Source of the DNA: Strongylocentrotus purpuratus
Lineage: Eukaryota; Echinodermata; Echinoidea; Camarodonta; Strongylocentrotidae
Reading direction: 5' to 3'
DNA length: 64,000 nt
Assembly: GCF_000002235.5 (NCBI RefSeq)
Contig: NW_022145596.1
Span: 3,840,352-3,904,351 of the forward strand
Shown piece after piece: positions 34,891-46,939 of the stretch. Numbering within the stretch: the stretch's first letter is position 1; each line of letters begins with the position of its first letter. Below the pieces are notes generated by a model. It saw nothing but the letters and a program-made list of their open reading frames with translations. It was not told where the DNA came from and ran no database searches. The position numbers were made by a program, and so were the translations under genes.

Positions 34891-36028
34891 CTAGTTCATT
34901 TTGTGTCCTGAAACTTTGTGAAGGTGAACCACTCACAAATTTTTGCAAATATTTCATACACAGTAAAGTTTCTGGTGTTATTTTAAATTCTAAAATTTAT
35001 TTAGACATGTATTCATGAAGACCTACATGTATGTCCCTTTTATTCTGAAAGTAGACTACTGCATGATTTCTTACAATATAGTGCGAGAACTGTAATAGAC
35101 ATAGAGTTTTGAAAAGTTAAAAATCAATCAATATTGTCAAACAGATGCTATCTTATTCACCTTTCATAAGTGAGCTGTTTTTAAAACCCTCACCTACTGG
35201 ACGTTTAATATTTCAGAGTCATTTTGCAAATGCAACTATTTTTTTTATTAAAGTGTCAAATTATATTACAAACAGTCCCTTTATATTGTCAACAGTTGTC
35301 AATATGAGACATCACACCTACCAATCTCTGATACTGGTGTCCCTTTGTCAATAGAACTAAGGTGAGTGTACTTTTTCATGACTCTTTTAATATTGTATAA
35401 AAACCACAAAATGGGTCATAAAAGAGACACCATCAGTCACAATAAAAATCATACCTGGTGTAACTGCTCAGTACTTTGTATCCTGGTAACAATTAGAGCC
35501 TTGTTTTCCCCCATTGAGGTCCATAAAAATCTTACTGAATCAAATATTTTAGTTTTCTTTTAAAATGTTTCCAGGGGTAAAATCAACTCAAAAAAACAAT
35601 TTTCAATTATATGCCACAGACTTTAATATAACTTCTGAAATGACACATACAGATATGTCATACATTCTGTAGTGGAAAAAAATACCCCCCCCCCCCAAAG
35701 TTACTAAATATCTGGAAAGTATACTGGGTACCTTGAATTTTCCTAAATAATGCCAGTGCTAGCAGTGAGGATGTCCATTTAAAGCTGCTACACTTAATTT
35801 ATGACTTATTTCAGCATCTAGATGCTATGGTATCCTGTGAAATAGTACATTGTAATAAAGAAACTATATATTTCATAGCCCTGCATCATCCCATGGGTGG
35901 ATCACGGCATTATAATAACAGTTTTAATTAAACAATATCATTCAGCAGCAATGCTGGGTGATTGTGATATAAACTAGAAATGGAAACTGGAAAGTGACAT
36001 TAAAGACCGTCAATACTACTGGGCCAGA
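34891..36028. other. Non-coding stretch with C12 run
   Basis: No supported gene. Poly-C run at 35685-35696 after a poly-A run. The rest is AT-rich. Confidence 0.5.
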
Positions 36029-36194
36029 AGGGATTAGGCCACCCTGCAAGGTCACTGACAGGTGGCTATCTCATTAACTGAGCTCTCAACTAACATAAGA
36101 AAAAGAGGATCATGGGGGACCAACAGGCACTGATTGGGGAAGTTTTCTATATAGAGGGAGCAAGTAGCTACAAGTAGAACAGTGGGGCTTTAAA
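36029..36194 (-). repeat. Interspersed repeat, minus-strand copy
   Basis: Reverse-complement homologue of 20251-20415. On the minus strand it reads AAAGCCCCACTGTTCTACTT, then CTTGCTCCCTCTATATA, CCCCCATGATCCTCTTTTTC and TGACCTTGCAGGGTGGCCTA. It sits directly downstream of the exon candidate at 36221-36411. Confidence 0.85.
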
Positions 36195-36220
36195 TTAGCA
36201 GCAGACAATAATGAAGATAC

Positions 36221-36411
36221 CTCTGGTGACTTCATCCCATGCCGAATGAAGGAGGGGAATGTGCATGAGCAAAATGTCAGAGTCAAAAGTCAATGAGAAG
36301 TCCATCTGGGTTTCAGAGATAATACCGTCATGGGGTATTTCCTTCTCCGTGCTGCTAGACCGCACTGGGCGCGGGACCGTTGTCTGGGACCGTCTCGCGT
36401 GATCAGTGGAG
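36221..36411 (-). CDS. Candidate internal exon, unknown product
   Basis: On the minus strand, ATTATTTCCAG precedes 36411 as an acceptor and AGAG|GTATCT follows 36221 as a donor. The 191 bp between are open in one frame and GC-richer than the surroundings. The peptide reads STDHARRSQTTVPRPVRSSS, then TEKEIPHDGIISETQMDFSL and TFDSDILLMHIPLLHSAWDE. I do not recognise it. An alternative acceptor (TTTCAAG) lies about 20 bp upstream. It may be an exon of the same minus-strand gene as 4.8-5.9 kb or of another gene; nothing links them. Confidence 0.35.
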
Positions 36412-36884
36412 CTGGAAATAATTCCTTGAAAGACTGATGATTTAGTGCCCATGAAATCCTCTAGAGTCATCTTTTTATCTTGAGTTAATTGCTGGCTCCT
36501 TTTGGAACGTTTAATGAGTCATTGGGATCCATGAGAACATGCTCCATTCATTAGCTGGTTCAAACTTCTTCAATGATTTAAAAATGTAATATATAAAGGA
36601 TTCAACTTAATAACAAGCATATAAAATACACTACTTGCTTATGAACATCTGGGAATACACGTGTTAAAGAATAGTGATTAAAATGTATCCTCGTGTCTTT
36701 CTTTTTTCTGCGTATCTCTGCATAGAACTAACATTACCCATTGTCAGCACGACCTCGTTTTTCTCACTTAAAAACAAAAATTATTACAAAGTATCACACC
36801 TGACTAATTGCATATGTCATTTGATGTTTTGAAAGCTAAATAGGGTCCAAGGTTTCTAAATAAATTGTTACCTTGTTAATTTTG

Positions 36885-36955
36885 AAGTGCATAGAGACGT
36901 TTAAATGTGATATGCGCTATATAAGAACCAAATATTATTAATATTATTAATTTCA
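36885..36955 (+). mobile_element. LINE/SINE 3' tail fragment with ATT run
   Basis: GTGATATGCGCTATATAAGA followed by degenerate ATT trinucleotides has the same build as the tail at 24356-24429 (GCGC..TATATAA..ATT). It is a truncated, diverged copy of an L2/CR1-type 3' end. Confidence 0.6.
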
Positions 36956-38298
36956 ATCAGTGACAGATTGAAGGAGAGATGGTGAAAAATGCTATGTTTG
37001 CCAATTAATGCCTCTCGTCAATTAATTAATTCCATTAATGATAGACTAAAGTTTCCTTTTTTTCCTTATATTTCATTTGGATGGTTGGGTGGTGCGACAG
37101 ATAAATTGTGCAATGGACATCTTTCAGTGTCTTTATATACATACCTGGTCATGGTGGACGAAAACTAAATAAGATCACATCACTGAAGCAATTAGACAGG
37201 AATCGGAGATGGCGCTCTTTATTTCTTTAAATCTCCTCAAAGGTCGTAGGTCAGTGCTGACAGTTGTCTTTGTTCTAGTCCATTACGGTCCCAGAATTAT
37301 AAAACCTGAGACCCTGTCCAAGCACAGACAGCAAGAAATCCCCTTTCTGACTTGTGAATTTTGACATTCTTGTTTTGAAAGCAATGGCTGTTACAAATCC
37401 TCTCAAAACAGGGCTGTCAAAATTTTAATCCGAAGAGAGTTCGACTGTTTTTTCAACTTTGGAAACTCGTACTGGGGTGCCTCTAAATTCAATCATTGAT
37501 GCCCTCCAACCAATCGCTGTGTCTTTGGAAGAGAAACAAGATACACTACTAAGCAAGCTCCCTCAGACTTCAACTTCTGATGACAACAAACTACTAACGG
37601 CAAAGCAGAGGGAATGAGCTTTAAGAAGGGATGCAGTCAGTTAAAGCTTTACCGTCACAAGCTGATATTAAATGCCAATACTTCTAAGCATATTAACACA
37701 TCTTGTGAAAGAAAAGGTAGAAAATTCTATAAATTAACATTTGATAATAGTGACTGGATTAGCACTCCCCTACTAATGGAAAGAGATGACAGGGATTTAT
37801 TCATTTCAAAATGAATAAATCATAACAATCTACTTAAAATCCCTCACAAAAATGATCCTACAGTGATTGTGGGAATTCAAATTTTGCTGAAATATCATGT
37901 AAACTACAAGGTTGGGGCATTACACAAATCTTCCCACTTGAGGCTTCAGATAAAGGCCATTACCATAAAATTTCTAGTTAGAACGGATTTAGTTTTTGTT
38001 GGACGTTCGTTTTTTATTCCTTTCATACCCTATCTGTGTGATCTTCGTCTAATGCATTTTTTGATCCACTCTTCCTTACAAACTGACAACTTCATTCATC
38101 AAAGCAGTTCAGTTTTTGTATTTTCCTGATAAGCTAATCTTGCCAAAAGCTGTTATATTCTTTCTAGCTATAAATATTTACTCAAGATCTTTACAGAGTT
38201 TTTTGCCTGATTGTTTCAGATCTACTAGTGAAGAGGAGTATATCTTAATGGGTAGGATTCAACTTTGTAAATATTTCACCAGTTCATGACCCAAGTAA
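36956..38298. other. Non-coding stretch, possible decayed element
   Basis: No supported gene. From about 37380 to 38150 several short frames follow each other on the plus strand (for example 37614-37814 and 37863-38129). This could be a decayed retrotransposon or transposase, but no motif survives that I can name. Confidence 0.4.
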
Positions 38299-38299
38299 A

Positions 38300-38346
38300 C
38301 ATTAGCAGCATTTACAGTGCAAGCAAAAATCTTTGATTTTTCTCAC
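38300..38346 (-). repeat. Short interspersed repeat, minus-strand copy
   Basis: On the minus strand it reads GTGAGAAAAATCAAAGATTT, then TTGCTTGCACTGTAAATGCTGCTAATG. It matches 52664-52714 with few differences. AAATCAAAGATTT is a palindrome-like core. Confidence 0.8.
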
Positions 38347-38396
38347 ATTCCGGTGTTGTTAGAAGTTGCTAACTTATTACCGGTGAACACAACCAA

Positions 38397-38427
38397 AATC
38401 CAACCAAAATCCAACCAAAATCCTACC
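38397..38427. repeat. (CCAACCAAAAT)n, about 2.7 copies
   Basis: Head-to-tail copies of an 11-bp unit, AACCAAAATCC. Confidence 0.85.
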
Positions 38428-38429
38428 TC

Positions 38430-40390
38430 TGTTCTGTTTTTTTAATTTAAAAAAAAAAGTTTTTTTAAAAGAAAAATGCAACTTACAAATCACCTCAATC
38501 CAAATCAATTAAGAGAATGTCTTAAAGGTAAATCTATTGTATTCTTACAAGACAATAAGACTAATTTCTCTAAATGTTCTCACTCTTTTATATTTGATAG
38601 ATGCAGGGGAGTGCTTTGAGATTAGAAGTATATGACAATCATCATTTTCTGTAATAATGTTAGAAAGGTTATAAATTTAAAAAAAATAAATAAAGAATAA
38701 TAAACATACTGTAGTTATATGTATCCCCAGCAGCAGTGTCAACAAGAAAAATCATGCAGAAGTTTTATTACCTTAATAGTACAATTTTTGTGTTCCAAAA
38801 GGTTGATCAAACTTGTTTATTGCTATTGCTAATGGATTTCATTTCAATGTTCAAATGTTAGCACTTAATTTTTTTTTCTTCTCTATTTTGAAGGTACCAC
38901 ATGTTGGATACCATTTAAGACAAGAGTTAAAGACAGGAACAATTCTCTTTCATTACAAAAGGCACAAAACCCTTCTGGTCAATACACATGCAAATTAACT
39001 AAATTACCCAGATAACATCATTATCAAAGTGATTATCACCCTCATTGTGGTACGCATAGCCCTTGTGCAAACCAATCTATTTCATACCCAAATCACAAAA
39101 ACATCGTTAATAAGATATCTCCATGGCAACTATCACCAATAGAGGTAGAAAATCAAATTTGTACAAAGGTGTCTAAAAACTTCTTAAATCCAACTGAGCT
39201 AATCTCTGTCTGTTAATTTTGTTCTTTCCTTCATTTTTGTTTTTAACCTATCTCTTTCTTATCTCCCTATATCTCATATTCTCAATTCTTTTCCTCAATA
39301 ATCATGTCTTTGTTTGTATCTGATGGATTTCATATAACATGTAGCAATAACAAATATCATATTAAGGAGTAGTTTTGTACTCAATGCTGTTCCCAACCGA
39401 TTCATGAAACGATTACAAAAAATAGGGCTGAATTTGAACCAAAAGTCTGTACGAGGAGACTATCCTACAGTCCAGATAATAAAACTAGACAACTGGATGC
39501 ATTTGATTATCTCAGACCCATCTTGATTAAACACCTGCTTAATTAATTTGGGGAGTGGATGGATGAAAGAGTTTAATTGATAACATCAGATAGAATGTCA
39601 TGTAACTCATGTAAAACATCCCTGGTGACATCTGCAATATAGTGTTGTTCTCCCCAAGACGTGTGATCCTTATCATGGGGCTCTATTTTTATCTAATTTC
39701 GTCTGGGCTCTGAAAGCAAAATAATAACAATCTGTAAAACTCCATACCAATTAAAGGAACTAATTAGGAGTTAAATGGAGGGTTCAAGTTGGTTATCAGA
39801 CATATGCTCTTGTCATATTGGCTCTTCAGTCATTTTATATCGCTCACAGGGTGTGTTATCTATGGTCGACGAAGAGTCACTCTCCTTCATAGAGAAAAGC
39901 TTTCATGCTATGTGCTGATGCTAGAATTGAGGTATTTATTGACAGCATAGTTTTGATATGGAAATCAAGGCTGTGCAATATTTCATTCTTACAATAGAAG
40001 GCCATGTTATTGTCTATCTCAAATTGTGATAATATCAGAGTAGTTTGTTTGACTGAAGTATAGTGTGAAAGTTTAGTTTGTTTCATTTCTTTCTGGAGTC
40101 AACTGAAATAGCTTCTGTAAATGGTATATGGACTGACAAAAATCCACGACTATCTAGATTCAATGTAGTTACAATAATCTAGAGAAGGTACTCTGAAAGA
40201 TATTCAAAGTCAATTACTCAGAAAAGACAGTGGAGATTACTCATGCAGTTTTCCACAAAGTTTTATCTCCTAGATACCCAAGTAACATACCTGCGCAATT
40301 CATCACATTCTCACATAGAATCGAGATAAGAATTGTAAGTATCACTTTCTCTCTACCAATCGATAATAGGACTGGTCACACCCATTTTTC
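38430..40390. other. Non-coding stretch
   Basis: AT-rich, with A and T homopolymers near 38445-38470 and no supported gene. Confidence 0.5.
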
Positions 40391-40397
40391 TTGGCAG

Positions 40398-40608
40398 TTG
40401 AATGTTAAGTATCACTCCAACCTATCAAGTGCTCTGGAAGATTTCAAAAACCCAAAAGCTGGGAAAATATTTGCAGGATTATGTAAGGCATTTATCTTAC
40501 CTTCCACAACAAAGGATGCTGGGCTACCTCATCAAGAGGGGGCGACAATTAGTGGAAAAGCGTCAAAACTATGTCGGCCCACGTTTCCAAGACAATGGCC
40601 CAGAATAA
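40398..40608 (+). CDS. Candidate coding fragment, possibly a broken gene
   Basis: An acceptor-like CTTTTTCTTGGCAG-type end precedes 40398. The frame from there encodes a basic, charged peptide with QKLGKYLQDYVRHLSYLPQQ then RMLGYLIKRGRQLVEKRQNY and GPRFQDNGPE before a stop. A second frame overlaps the end and continues MAQNKHFTPGRYTRKQHMYD with ECLYAELGQCLNRV to about 40725. Two adjacent frames with protein-like composition may be one coding region split by a frameshift, or a terminal exon overlapping a chance frame. No family was recognised, and the coding call is weak. Confidence 0.22.
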
Positions 40609-40729
40609 GCACTTCACTCCTGGTAGATACACTCGAAAGCAACACATGTATGACGAGTGTTTGTACGCTGAGTTGGGTCAGTGTTTGAACAGGGTATCAG
40701 GCAGTATGATAATGAAGAAGAAGATAAAT

Positions 40730-42540
40730 TCCTGACTCACAAGCATACATGATGTATGTTTTGGGGTCCTAAACCTGTCCTTGGTCTCCCCACAAATAAC
40801 TTGATAGAAATGCGAGGAAAATAGTTTTTTCAATTTGGGGTTTGCTTGGATTAAACCAGGTCTAAAAGTGGACTCAATTTGTAGACCTTGGTCAGAATCT
40901 ATTCATGTTCTATCTCTATGAATGTCTCTGTCTGGACAAATATCACATGCTCTTAAACTGACCACTGTTTTTGTTCAGCCTTCAGGGTCTTAAAAAAATC
41001 TAACACATACCTCATCCCTTTCATTGCGGTAACCCTATTGCTACCACAAACCTCAAAATCCATAATTGACCACATGCATTTCTTGCAAAGGTATTCATAA
41101 GTGAAATATCTCATTAATGATGTCATAATATAATCTTTAAAAGTTAGAAGACTTTATAAGGATGTGGCTACATCACATAATTTCAACATTAGCACTGCAT
41201 ACATATGGAGAATGACCTTGTTATCTGTTATAACATTATCTGACCATTACAACAGTTCAGGTTTGATGAACAACCGGTATGATAAAACAACAAACATTTT
41301 TGGATTAGGCGATACTTTTGGAGAGAACAAGTATGTAATTGGAATATGCAAGTGGGGGAAATAAGCTAGATTATTTTTTGTTGTTGTGGGTCTCATCTGC
41401 CTTTTATTGCTTTTTTTACCATTACATTACATAGTTCTATACCTCTGAAGTTTCAAAACAGAGAGCTACAAGATGCACTAAACCTCACTCTGATTACATC
41501 CAATATAATAGAGGTCACATTGAACAGGACTTGTAAGACCCATGGACCCTGAAGTCACCTCCACCGACCAATAAAATAGCACAGTTCTATGAAATAGTTG
41601 ACTAATGTTTACCAGCCTGATGAGTCACCTAATCAACCAAGATTAGAGTCCAAGCATGGGAGGATAGGCTATCATTAGATAAACCTCTGAGGTGATACCC
41701 AGCAAACACAAAGGCAGATAAATAATACCAATCTAACAATTCAAAAGGCAGCTTGCTAGGTTCATTGTTAGAGCAATTGTGGTAAGGTCCATCCATGGTT
41801 GGAGCAAGTAGGGCACTTTATAGAAAGAGACAGAGAGAGGGAGACAGACAGCTAAGAGTCAGTGAAGACTAAAGAAGATTAAAACGAAGATTAACTCCTC
41901 TGCTATTTCAGACAAAAGAGATGAAGGAAAAACAGAGAAAGATTTGATAGGGAAAATATGCGAGGACGAATTGGACTTTCAGGTTCAATGAAGATATTGA
42001 AAGAAATAGTTAAGACATGCCATATGAAATGTAAAACATTCAAAAAAAGATTATGATGATGATGAATGGAAACAATTATAAAGATGATAATCATTGATTG
42101 TGAAAGAGGCACTGACTGTGATGAGGAACTATTTTGAACTAATCAAAGATGAAAAAAAAGAAAGAAGCTAAATAACACACAGAATTGACTTACCTCAATA
42201 ACTCAACACTAATGGGCAAAGAGATCCACCCATTACCAATCAATAGGCATCCATAGTATCATCACATAAAGAAGACCTGTTAGCAAGAAAAATGTAAAAC
42301 AATGGAATATAACTAATATTTGTATAGATACAAAAACATTATTGTGAATAAAACTGGAATCACAGCAAGTTCAACTAACTTCCAGTCATCAGACTTTACA
42401 AGTTGAACAAACATCTACAAGTATCAATGAAAAGAATGTATACAGCCCAAGAGACCAACTAACAGCCCATGCCTCCAACAATCCAAAGGACCGTTAAAGT
42501 CAGTCTAGCAAACCTGATGAAAAGTCGTCAGAAGGCTTGC
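40730..42540. other. Non-coding stretch
   Basis: No supported gene. A short GA-rich run lies at 41825-41850 and GATGATGAT at 42053-42064. Confidence 0.5.
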
Positions 42541-42542
42541 GA

Positions 42543-42666
42543 TACCGACAGCCCACGATCCAGAGGGCCCACAAGACCGGCAGCCAATGAGACTGATGTT
42601 TTGGACCCATGAGCCTTGCTGAGGGTTCATCAGACCTACATTGCAAGTCTCATGGGCTGTCGGTCT
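42543..42666. repeat. Short inverted repeat, ACCGACAGCCCA / TGGGCTGTCGGT
   Basis: A 12-bp exact inverted pair about 100 bp apart lies within a GC-richer patch that also repeats AGACC and GGGCCC-like phrases (42480-42690). It may be the ends of a very small foldback element. No flanking duplication was seen. Confidence 0.5.
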
Positions 42667-42699
42667 ACTGGCCTAGTAGTATTACCAATTACTCTAGGA

Positions 42700-45369
42700 A
42701 ATTAAATGAATAATTTATCAAAGTACAAAAACCTTAACCATAATCCCTGACAGTTTATATTTTGAGTAAATCATAATTGATATCACCAGATCATGAGATT
42801 GGCAAGCACAAAATGACAAGAACTTCAAAGTTCAATCCAGTTTTGAAATTGCAGCAAATATTTGTAGATTGAACATTATTATGTTATACGACAATGCCAT
42901 ATACATCTATGAGTCAGCAAGTCAAACTGTACCAGGGACGTTGGAATGCTTGCCGTCTCTCTCTTTAGAGAGATCATTATCAATTAGAGACTGGTGTTGA
43001 GCCTATCACCTCTAATTTAATCATGGATACATCATGTATGCTAACATATTTGATTTCATTTAATATCACATACGAGTTGATATATATAACTGAATTAATT
43101 TACTCCAATCAGAGATACTATCCTATGCGGATACTCTAATGTTACAGCCTTATTTAAACAATAATGTTTAATGAAATCGTTTATCTAAATTCAGAAAGCT
43201 TTCAAACATTTTAAACTCCAAATAATAGATTGAATTGTTTTGAGATCTGAACAGCTTTCTTACATTTCTTTGTATCTTCATTTTCAAATAAATGTTGAAT
43301 TCTGATGTGATTGAGAGATGGTTTTCAGTATATATCCTTATAATCCACAAATAAAACCAATGAATACAAAGGTTGGTCTGGATTCTTTGGAAAAATGCAT
43401 GTTTTACTAAACTTAAATCATACCATAACAATGCATGATCACTTATCTATATAAAACTCAATAGCCTAATAATTTCTCGTCAATTGCTTTCTTTTAATTT
43501 TGTTTAAAATCCTATAATTATCATCAATTTTGTACCCTAAAAAGGCTCAACCTCCCACAAACTTTCATTATCCACTAATTCAACTGTTTATCTGTACTTT
43601 AGCTATAAAATAACACAACTTTTACCGAAATGACTCTAAGCATGAAGGAAGGCACCAGTGAAATTGACACTAACAAGTACAAAGTGCTGTTTATGGACGC
43701 TCAAGAAAAACATGAATGGTGATCAACGACCAGGGTCCTCTCCCTTGGAAGACATGTCCGACCTGTAAATGTGTCATCACGGCCATCTAAAAGCTTTCTC
43801 CTTATCACTGTAATGGCTGTGCTAGCAGTGGCACCATCATCAGCATCATCATCATGAACAACAAGAAGATACCATGATGGAACTGTTTATCAAGGGGGTA
43901 TCTTCAATGTTTTGATGATCTCTTTTAAGATGATGTAGAGTTTGTTGTAGATGTTTGTGGGTTAATTGTGTTGATATTTCTCCTTGGGTGTCTGGTGGTC
44001 CCATAAATATATTTTATCTTCTCAACAATGAAAAAAGAGTGATGCATTCTGATATCACCAACCTTGGAATCTGGTGAGTGCACCTAAACTAAAGGCACAC
44101 AGGAGTATATATATATGAAGTGATAAAGGCCGCAGAGTAACTAGCTAAAATATTGATAACAAAGAGAAGATGGCAGTGCTGTCACTTTTGATAGCTTGAT
44201 ATGATAACTGTATCACAGAATAACCTTTAAATTAAACAAATCACGGCCACAACCAAGAATTGACAAGTTTTCATCCTGTGCAAATACAAAGTTCTTGGGA
44301 AGTTAGAACCTGTCTGACTAGAACAAGGTCTGTCTTACATTCACATGACTCTACTACAAAGTAGTAGAGCCCTTATATGTCAAGGCCTCCATGTATAGAT
44401 AATATTTCCATGTTATTTGGTCAAATAGATAAAACTTGATTTTTATTTATTTACAGTTGTGCATTATGCTGGTTCATTAAACTTTGATTATAGAGAATCA
44501 ATGAATAAAACCATCATTCAATACATTCCCTTTCCGTTATACTGCGGCTGAACATCCCTTTGCCAAGATGGGAATTGTCCTTTGCGTAAACTTCTTGCTT
44601 CCTGAGTATTTGAACAAGTCTATCAAAACATACATTAGGATTATTGACCCATTGTTGAGAGTGTGAATGTCATCAAACAAATTCTCCCTTTCACCAGACA
44701 TGATCTCCACTCCCTTCAAATAACTGCCAACACTGTGTAAAGATAAATAAAAGTTATATAGACCAGTCGTTATCATCAAGATCAGACATAGACATTGTCA
44801 TGTATGATATTCCATACACTTCTCTGGATATTATTACTGTAATAGTATTAAGGAAGATCATAATATTTCAATTATAATAATAATTGTTTACTTCTTCTGG
44901 CACCAATATCATGAGATTATAAGGTTTTCCTATATGGCAGCATAGGCATATATCTAGTTTTAGAAAGATAGTTCCAGACATAAAAGATTTACCTGTTTGT
45001 TCTAAATTAAGCACAATATAGCACAAGGAAACAAGGAAATAAAAACGATATGCACATTCTCTCTCAGAATTTCAACAGATCTTTTTTTAAACACAACATC
45101 TGAACTGAGTACATAAGACATATATATGCAGTGTAGGATTAATTTGTCATGTACATGTAGTTCCAAATGACCATTTGTCTTTTTTGAAAAGTGCTATAAA
45201 TAACTTCCAGGGCAAAGGGCTTATAACAGAATATCTTATCACCCGAAACTCATAGTTTTCACCTCTGTATTCATGTTTGAAGGACTTCACCAATGTGATT
45301 GTTACAAAATTGACAAGAAGTGCTTTTGAAAACCATGCACAGCCATGAACCTGACCAACACCACCAATC
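42700..45369. other. Non-coding stretch
   Basis: No supported gene in about 2.7 kb. The open frames are short and AT-rich. Confidence 0.5.
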
Positions 45370-45372
45370 AAT

Positions 45373-46393
45373 AGGGGTTTTCGTTTGTCACGTCGACATA
45401 GTCGACGTCAAATATGCGACGTCATGTCGGCGATCTGCGCATGCGTCGGGTCGTCTGGCGTCGTCAGGCCACATTTGCGAACCCGTTCATCGATGATTTG
45501 AGGTTCGTCAGAAAACTAGTGACCCGTCGTCAGAATGACGTCATCTTGCTACATCGCAGCGTAAATCAGAAAGTAAAAACAGAAAGAGAAAGTGATAGAA
45601 TGATTAAAAAAGCAAAGAATAACATAAGAAATGGTGATAGAAGGAAGAAACAAAGAATAACATAAGGAAAGACAGAAAGTGAAAGTGATAGAATGATAAA
45701 AACAAAGAATAACATAAGAGAAGATGAAAGAAGGAAGAAACGAAGAATAACATAAGGAAAGACAGAAAGAGAAGGTGAAAGAAGGGAAAAAACAAAGACT
45801 AACATAAGGAAAGACTGAAGAGAAAGTGAAAGAAGGAAAAAACAAAGAATAACATAAGGAAAGACAGAAAGAGAAGGTGAAAGAAGGAAAAAACAAAGAA
45901 TAACATAAGGAAAGACAGAAAGAGAAGGTGAAGAAGGAAAAAAACAAAGAATAACATAAGGAAATACAAAAGGAGAAAGTGATAGAATGATAAAAACAAG
46001 GAATAACATAAGAGAAGATGATAGAAAGAAGAAACAAAAAATAGTATGAGGAAAGATAGAAAGAACAACTACAATAACATTAAAGACAGAAAGAGAAAAT
46101 GATAAAGAATAGACAATGGAAAGATAGAAGAGAAGAAGAAAGAAGGAAAAACGAAGAATAACATAAGGAAAATAGAGAGAGTATAATAGAATAATAAACG
46201 AAGAACAAAATAAGAAGTGAAAGAAGGAGAAATTGATTAAGCGTGCGGGGGCCATTACGTCATCGTGTAGAGAATGGGTGTCGACTTAAAACGAAAAGGG
46301 TTATATGGTAGTGAACAGGACGGGTGTCTGACGCCAATTGGCATCGTTAGAGGACGTGAACGCCGTCCTCGTCCACACAAACGAAAAGCCCCT
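45373..46393. mobile_element. TIR element with internal minisatellite and 3-bp TSD
   Basis: The left end AGGGGTTTTCGTTTGTCACG and the complemented right end AGGGGCTTTTCGTTTGTGTG match over 17-18 bp. AAT flanks both sides (45370-45372 and 46394-46396). The left subterminal region is CpG-rich with GTCGAC and GACGTC palindromes (45392-45460), and the right has GAACGCCGTCCTC. Between them is a purine-rich minisatellite. The 3-bp duplication and G-rich ends suggest a Harbinger-like or related cut-and-paste superfamily, by inference. No transposase is encoded. Confidence 0.85.
45571..46235. repeat. 51-bp purine-rich minisatellite, about 12 units
   Basis: The unit consensus is built from AAAGAATAACATAAGGAAAG, ACAGAAAGAGAAGGTGAAAG and AAGGAAAAAAC. 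The central units (about 45780-45960) are nearly identical and the outer ones degenerate. The plus strand is almost free of pyrimidines except the T and C of AATAACAT. Because 51 is a multiple of three, the minus strand stays open for long stretches (45549-46037 and 45566-46255) and gives a repeated Phe/Leu/Ser/Tyr peptide. That is a consequence of the repeat, not a gene. Confidence 0.92.
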
Positions 46394-46399
46394 AATGAA

Positions 46400-46862
46400 A
46401 GAAAGAATGAGCGAAAGAAAGAAAGTAGCAATGAACTTTCGCTTCCAGGAAAGCACTGCAAGAAGACACATTTCAACCTGCAGCATGGCATCCTGTAAAA
46501 ACCTATAAAGACCCCCAACCCAAACACCCTATATCCTGAGTCTCTAATCCCAAACAAACACCAACATTTACATCACATTCCTGCGCGATGAGACCAGACT
46601 ATCTCTTTTATCCCTGTCTGGATAAGGCTCGCACAATGGCAACTTTGTCCATCCTTCGCACTTCCTAATAAACGATCGAGAAGCAGTCTTGCACTTTTGT
46701 GGATACTCAATTTCTGTCAGTTTGGCCAGAGTTGCGGAAGGTGATGACAAACAATATGGTTGCTCCAGGAGAAAGAAAAATACTTTTTTGGAGGGGAAAG
46801 CTGTTGGCGCTGTTTCAGGATACGATACACATTTTTGCTTTAAAGTGCTGAGAGAATACATA
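46400..46862. other. Non-coding stretch
   Basis: No supported gene. A GAAAGAAAGAATGAGCGAAAG purine-rich patch just outside the TIR element (46397-46428) resembles the minisatellite inside it. Confidence 0.5.
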
Positions 46863-46935
46863 TTCACTTTATTCTGCCCCCTTCTCCCCCTCCCCTTCCT
46901 TCTCTCTCTCTCTCTCTCTCTCTCTTCCAATTCAA
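46863..46935. repeat. Polypyrimidine tract with (CT)n
   Basis: CCCCTTCTCCCC-type sequence followed by a CT array to about 46924. Pyrimidines are on the plus strand. Confidence 0.9.
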
Positions 46936-46939
46936 TTTA

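Noticed and set aside
45566..46255. A 229-residue minus-strand open frame with a repeating Phe/Leu/Ser/Tyr pattern, membrane-protein-like
   Set aside because: It is the complement of the 51-bp purine-rich minisatellite. Because 51 is divisible by three, frames stay open by construction. Overlapping long frames exist in more than one register, as expected for a repeat.
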